From the NCBI GenBank assembly GCA_050084515.1, contig CM114272.1:28148001-28212000 (forward strand): 64,000 nt of DNA, written 5' to 3'. The position numbers were made by a program, and so were the translations under genes. Shown piece by piece: positions 58,801-64,000 of this stretch (position 1 is the stretch's first letter; each line of letters starts with the position of its first letter). The notes beneath the pieces were generated by a model that was not told the DNA's origin, did no database searches, and saw only the letters and a list, made by a program, of their open reading frames with translations. This DNA comes from Blasia pusilla (taxonomy: Eukaryota; Marchantiophyta; Marchantiopsida; Blasiales).

Positions 58801-61512
58801 AAGAACATCAGATGCCTTTCCGTAAGAGTCAGAGATGGACAACTCACCACCTGGCTCGCAAACTCTCAATTGACTTTCTTAGGTGGATATCACCTTGACA
58901 CAATTGGATCTATAGTTCCAATCGGACAAATATTCTGAAGGGCCAAAATTTTCACGAGTGAAGCTCGTGATTGGATCTTAATGTCCTATTCGGATCTTTA
59001 AGATCCAATTCTTCCGTTGCTTTCATGCACGAATGCCTGATTGGGAACTATGGTTCCAACTGGATATCTTTTCAATGGGCGCCATGCATGTACGAGAGCC
59101 CAATTAGAACTCAAGTTCTGAATGAGTTTCAATCACATCTTAAGATCCTATAGAGTAGAACCTAAGGCGTCTCTTCCGGACATGGGAAGGGCACCTCAGT
59201 CGATTTTGTGAAAGTAGACTTGACGATTCAGGTGGAATCGGATTTTCAGATCCGATTCAAGCTCTGGAGCTTTGCCTAGAAAACCTGTGCTAGGTTACAC
59301 CTATCTAACGTGGTTGGCTTGGTTGGATTTAATTTGTACTACACCTGCGACTATGGTCAAATTGGAGTATAATGCCTATTCCTCTATAAATCTATTCGGA
59401 AAAAAAATATTGGAAATCACAAATTACGGAGTTTATGTCACACTAACAAGATTATTTGAAGGTGATTCGACTATGTATTAGGACGATGTGCTTATCGAGC
59501 GACGATGATGAAGCAAGATTTGAAGTCACAAATTGATTTTTTGCACTAGCGGAGGTCCTCGTCAGAGAGGAAATGTGTGTGGGTAGAGACCCTAAGTGGA
59601 ATCGATTATGAAAGGATAGATTGCCCAGAAGAGGAAAATATAGATGACTTATGTGTAGAGCTCGTCAAGAGGTTCAATTCATAAGCTTACGAAATGTGGA
59701 GGCTTGGCGTCTCTAAACTATGGTTACGATTGTGATCATGTGGTATAGCGCCCTTATGGATTGAAGAGAACGGTTGGGGAGGGACAAAAAATGTTGGGAT
59801 ACTAGGCTCCCGAAGTTGGGTTGATGGAGGAATGAGGAGAAAACCATTCTAATGGAATCAGTGAGGATTATATAGGATTCCAACTGGAGTCAGTTTGAGG
59901 TGATCGATCCGTGCCCTTTTGTCAATCTAAGCCATTGGTTTTCATAACTGATTGAGGAGTGGCTTGGATGATTTCGACACATGCGATTTGATCTAATGCG
60001 CGATATCTTCTCCTAACACGGATCACTAATCTGTAATGTCCAAATTTGAATTCTGAAATCGATGCGAGTACTAGCTTAATTAACCTAGGTTTTGATCCAA
60101 TAAGAAATATTTACTCCTGACACGGATCCTCAATCTATGACGTCCAAATTTGAATTTTGAAATCGATGTGAGTATTAGGTTAAGTAACGTAGGTGTGTTC
60201 ACATCGATCTAATCTGGACCGCTAGTCAAACATCAAGTCTGGCGTGAATGACAAGTATAAGTAGCAATGTTTTCCCAAATCATTTTTTTGCTAATGATAT
60301 CTGCACAACGCTTGCTCTAGAAGTGAGGGAAGAATGTGAGCACACATTTGTTGATCTTTTGTAGGTCAACGCGGAAATAAAATCGTGAGGTTTTCTTCTC
60401 CTTCCGATTGCAATACTTGTATTGTTGTCGATTTGGTTTGAGGTGGAGTTTTGTATTACTTCGCATTGATGCCAATTGCGGCAGGATAGAAAAACCCTTT
60501 CTGGGGGTTTCAGATACTATGACTTCCAACCCTTAAGGAAGATCTCTTGTCAAGGTTAAATAGAACGTCATCTTTGCACGATTTTTTCAATGTGTATTCG
60601 GAAGCAACGCACTTGATACATTGGCATTGTATCATGATATTCGTAAAGGGAATACAAGGAGGTACTAACATTCCGATTGCTCAAGTTATATAACACCGAC
60701 CACCGACATAGTGTCCATCTTATTGAACAAGACAAGAAGATGCATTCCTAAAGCAACTTAAAGGATCACCGAAACGTCCTCTCTCTAAAACAGGGAAGGG
60801 AAGTCTAACATAACATAAGAAAATGCATTCCAAAACCAACTTTGAGGATCACCAAAACTTGTCATTAAAATAGGGAGGTGAGATGAGAGATTTAATTCGT
60901 CTGGTGAGGGAGGGTGGTAAGGAGGATTAAGGGCTAAGGCTTGCGATTGCCGTAGATGGATTGGATAGACTGTGAAAAAAGCACACGTTCAAATGCACTT
61001 CAAAATTGTGGAAACCCCAATTGATGCACGAAGAAGAGGCACAAAAGTACATGTACAACCCACACCTTGAAGGTAACAAAGACTGGAAACACCACCACGG
61101 TATAAACGATTAGGGCAATTACTTGGATTTCAGTTTATAACAATAGTTCGCAAACCATGTGAAATTGTTAATGGTACATTACACAGATAAGTTCTGGTTT
61201 TAAATCACTGATACATTGGGAGTGATCGCCACCATGTCTACATGAGCCACGGGGAATAATATACATGAGAGCCGTGGTCATGTCAAGGCGCGCACTATCC
61301 CAGCAGATTTCCTAGTCTATCTTATTTGGAAGAATCATTAATGTTGTAGCAAGAAACGAGGGGACTGACTGGAAGATGATAAAAGTTGCTCATCATGAAG
61401 TAAAGTGACTACTTCTTACGAGCTTCCTCTTGTGGAGTTGAGATGGGAAGGGCACTGCAAGCGAGATGCTTGGATGAGGTGCCGTAATACTCTTGATGGG
61501 TGGAATAAAACT
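58801..61512. other. No gene recognised; degraded satellite then single-copy-like DNA
   Basis: To about 59.25 kb degraded palindromic words continue. At about 60.01 and 60.11 kb a unit with ACACGGATC, TCCAAATTTGAATTYTGAAATCGATG is duplicated with a step near 103. At 60.74 and 60.82 kb a unit with AAAATGCATTCC...GAGGATCACC is duplicated with a step near 83. A plus-strand frame at 61405-61857 overlaps the last kinase exon on the other strand and is its shadow. Confidence 0.45.
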
Positions 61513-63670
61513 TTAACCCTCTTTCACGTCCTGTTCACGATCGTGGACCCTTGGGCGACATTCACTCGTGTTCTGCTTCGCGCGTTGGTTATCTGCAGCT
61601 TCTACGTGCTTCAAAGTAATGGATTGAGTCGACTGGACACAACGATACCAAGTCGAGAAGTTGTTGACAGCAGAGTGGATTGGTTTAGGAGACCATCGCC
61701 AGAAGCGCCTTTTCACTTCGAAATTAGCTTGTATGTCCTCCAACCTCGTGATGATCTGGGCGAAACTTGGTCGCGCGCGAGGATTGCCATCCCAACATTG
61801 CTGAAGGAGCCTGCATTGACTTCAACAAACATTAGCTCCACCAAACATCCCGGCTAAAGGAACTGTGCTGCCAACAGATGTCCTCTAAAGATACAGCACA
61901 ACGTGTTGAGCAAGAATAATAGATCTACGCGAGATTTCCAATCTCTGTCAATAAAGATTTGGCAACCTAACTTCTTAGATTTTTGAAAAGGGAACGTGAT
62001 TCGATTGGCAAAGTCAATAAGTTGCGCACGATGACAGTGCGAAGAAAGCCTAAGATTGTAAAAGATGTTGATTTGTGGACCTAAATCGCACGATGATCCC
62101 AATAAGCAGAAACAGTTCCAGTGCACCGTGCAAAGAAATCCCTAAGCTTTTTAAAAGATCCTGACGTGAAACTATTTCTTCCGTTGTGGTTGGACATACA
62201 TTGACTGCAGAGGGAATTTTAGTTAAACATATAAAATGTATATATAATAGAAATGGATTAGCGCATGGTCTAGGAAAAAGGTTGATGTATTTCACGGACA
62301 TTAAAAATTTTATCGGATATTCTGATATAATTTAATTAAAATGAAAGGAACTAGCTCTCTTGGTTTTCAACCCAGAAAGGACAGAGAGTGTTTCAGGATG
62401 AATTTTCTTGCATATCCGTGTAAGGCTTTCGTAACCGGGTAACGGGGAAGAAAAAGTAATTAATACATACATGCAGAGGACACGTGGATACTAGAGATGG
62501 CTAGGAAAAACACAGAGAACCAGAGAACAGGCAAAGGAAATAACAGTGAGAACCTGTAGGGGCCGTAAATACTTCTGAAATCTCATACATCTAAAGTATT
62601 ATTCACATGAAAAAGATCCCGATTAGGAACAAGATACATATATTCTTCGTCAATTACGAGGGGCTTAACCTAATAGGAAAGATTAGGCAAAAAAAAAGTT
62701 ACTTGTCTACATTATGAAATGTAGACAAGTAACCCCGTGGACTCTTGTAACATGCTCTTGAAGACTTTTCCAGATCTTCACTTTTCCAACTCCCAAAGAT
62801 TGTGTTGATACGAAAGCAAAAAGTCGTTGTGAAGGGAAAAGAAACACTCACTCTTTCATTTTCTCTGGATACCTAGCAGAAAACACTGGACGTGCGTCAT
62901 CCTGAGCTCTGGCAAGTGCAATTTCGTGCGCATATTTCGTTTTGAAAGCTGGGCCGCCCTCGAAAATCTGCGAAAATACCTGTCATGAGTCAACTCGAAG
63001 ACAAAATTTCGGGCAATCGATATCTTATCAGTGTATCCAAATCTACGAAGCAGATCCTGGCGACTTTTAGAGGGGAGTCTTTCTTGAACAAAGATCTTCC
63101 ATTGCAAACCCGGAAAAAGTACCGCAGAGGCTGAACTTATTGAGTAAAGAACCCACACCTCTTGAATGATGATCGCAAACGAGAAAACGTCGACGCTTTT
63201 ATCATAAGGCTCGTGTCGAAATACCTCAGGAGCCATGTACCGATCTGCTCCTTCAACATAGACAAAATCTTCTCTCTAAGTCAAAGTGATCCCATTTACA
63301 TCCACTAACCCTACCTCCATCAATCCTGCATAGGTACGTACATATGTACACCGAACCCTTTGAAATTCGTTTCACGAAAATACACGAATAACACGTGACA
63401 GTGATGTCAAGTCGAATTTCAAGACAAATCGATGTCGACAGCGTTCATCAGTCAACATCACGCTGTCAGGAAAATCCATCCAAAGAAGCGTTTTCATACG
63501 AAGTGACCAGTGTAAGGTAAGGGGAGAGATACTTACAAGAGCCAGTCTCTCCTGTCATAGCGTAGGTACCATTTCCAAAAGTGTTCCGACCTGTTGTTTT
63601 CTCCTCTAGCAACTTGGAGAGGCCAAAATCTGCCACTTTCAAATGACCAGCTTCATCCTGTAGTAGGTTT
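61513..63670 (-). CDS. Integrin-linked-kinase-like protein kinase, C-terminal exons (5' part outside window)
   Basis: Raf-like/ILK-type Ser/Thr protein kinase, partial. Exons on the minus strand: 63670-63537 (NLLQDEAGHLKVADFGLSKLL, with the DFG magnesium-binding motif and ending in ETGS), 63244-63159 (YRYMAPEVFRHEPYD, the APE motif, then VDVFSFAIIIQE), 62967-62852 (FEGGPAFKTKYAHE, ending MK), 61810-61513 (LLQQCWDGNPRARPSF, the subdomain XI arginine, then IITRLEDIQ and a basic tail). Every junction is GT-AG and the codon phase carries across all three introns. The catalytic loop (HRD) and N-terminal ankyrin repeats, usual in this class, must lie beyond 64000; no exon was found at 63671-64000. 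The C-terminal tail after EVKRRFWRW is unverified and could include an unrecognised intron. The last intron is 1041 bases and holds a perfect hairpin. Confidence 0.88.
62698..62733. repeat. Perfect inverted repeat, 16-base arms, inside a kinase intron
   Basis: Arms GTTACTTGTCTACATT and AATGTAGACAAGTAAC are exactly complementary around the 4-base loop ATGA. It follows a run of A. It could be a tiny transposon relic or a foldback RNA element; no duplicate was noticed in the window. Confidence 0.85.
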
Positions 63671-64000
63671 CTGAGCAGAAATGAGAATGAGAACTTAAGA
63701 AAACCATCGAAAGCAAGGATATTGATCGAGTACCACAACACATCATGACATTGATCGAGAAGCAAAAGTATCCTGTCATCATTTTTAAGTCTCCTAGCAG
63801 TAGCGTTGTTATACACATCAAGAAATCTAACAACGGGTTTACATACTACACACTTTTGAGAACTCGTGATCTGTCTGCTGCCCCATACAGCGGTGTTTTT
63901 TACAGAATTTTGAGCTAATTTGGCAGTTTTTTAATGATTAAGCTTCACATGCAGATGTAGTATTCCGCTATGGTTCCAAAACTCCTGCCTTACCTCGGCT

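Noticed and set aside
61405-61857. 150-codon plus-strand frame
   Set aside because: It is antisense to the last kinase exon, whose sequence and phase are supported by family motifs.
1-64000. tRNA and rRNA genes
   Set aside because: I scanned for tRNA B-box-like words and for rRNA landmarks and found no candidate with a convincing clover-leaf or conserved core; a dedicated search could still find one.

Overview
The window looks like nuclear DNA of a land plant. It holds two intron-containing genes with plant relatives: a purple acid phosphatase of the plant PAP1/24/27 type and a C-terminal part of an integrin-linked-kinase-like (Raf-like) kinase. It also holds a block of degenerate plant-type telomere repeat (TTTAGGG) and several decayed Ty3/gypsy retroelements. 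The gag-pol at 12.5-16.65 kb reads like the Tcn1-type chromoviruses that I recall from fungi and from mosses and lycophytes. I therefore lean towards a bryophyte or lycophyte, at low confidence. No bacterial or organellar gene was seen.

Layout. 0-11.2 kb: nested, broken fragments of one Ty3/gypsy family, with three gag copies (two minus, one plus), one protease piece and one reverse-transcriptase piece in mixed orientations, plus a possible DNA-transposase relic near 6.2 kb. 11.5-18.95 kb: a second gypsy element whose gag-pol is nearly complete but carries stops and frameshifts. It is followed by a 1.1 kb block dense in AGTCAT/ATGACT and bounded by a 0.35 kb direct repeat. 19-22 kb: AT-rich or unassigned DNA. 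22.4-30.5 kb and 44.5-51.3 kb: two related regions, each pairing decayed coding sequence, including an FCP1/NIF-type HAD-phosphatase-like domain, with short tandem arrays built around palindromic words such as GGAACTATAGTTCC and GGATCTTAAGATCC. 31-31.9 kb: a separate array with a period near 180 bp. 34.74-40.39 kb: the purple acid phosphatase gene, minus strand, 12 exons, all phases consistent, 602 residues. 40.4-44.3 kb: no recognised gene. 51.3-52.15 kb: telomere-like DNA. 52.7-56.7 kb: a decayed minus-strand gene of the type carrying a G-H-T-H-x-D-x-D motif (DUF7869-like), split by a small repeat also present at 4.05 kb. 56.8-58.8 kb: a higher-order satellite with the same palindromic words. 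61.5-63.7 kb: kinase exons, continuing beyond the window.

Only the phosphatase and the kinase look like intact host genes. Everything else is best read as transposon relics and satellite DNA. The least explained structure is the family of palindrome-bearing arrays that occurs in five places with five different periods, three of them next to relics of the FCP1-like gene. Coordinates of exons were checked by hand for splice dinucleotides and codon phase; family names come from recalled motifs, not from searches.
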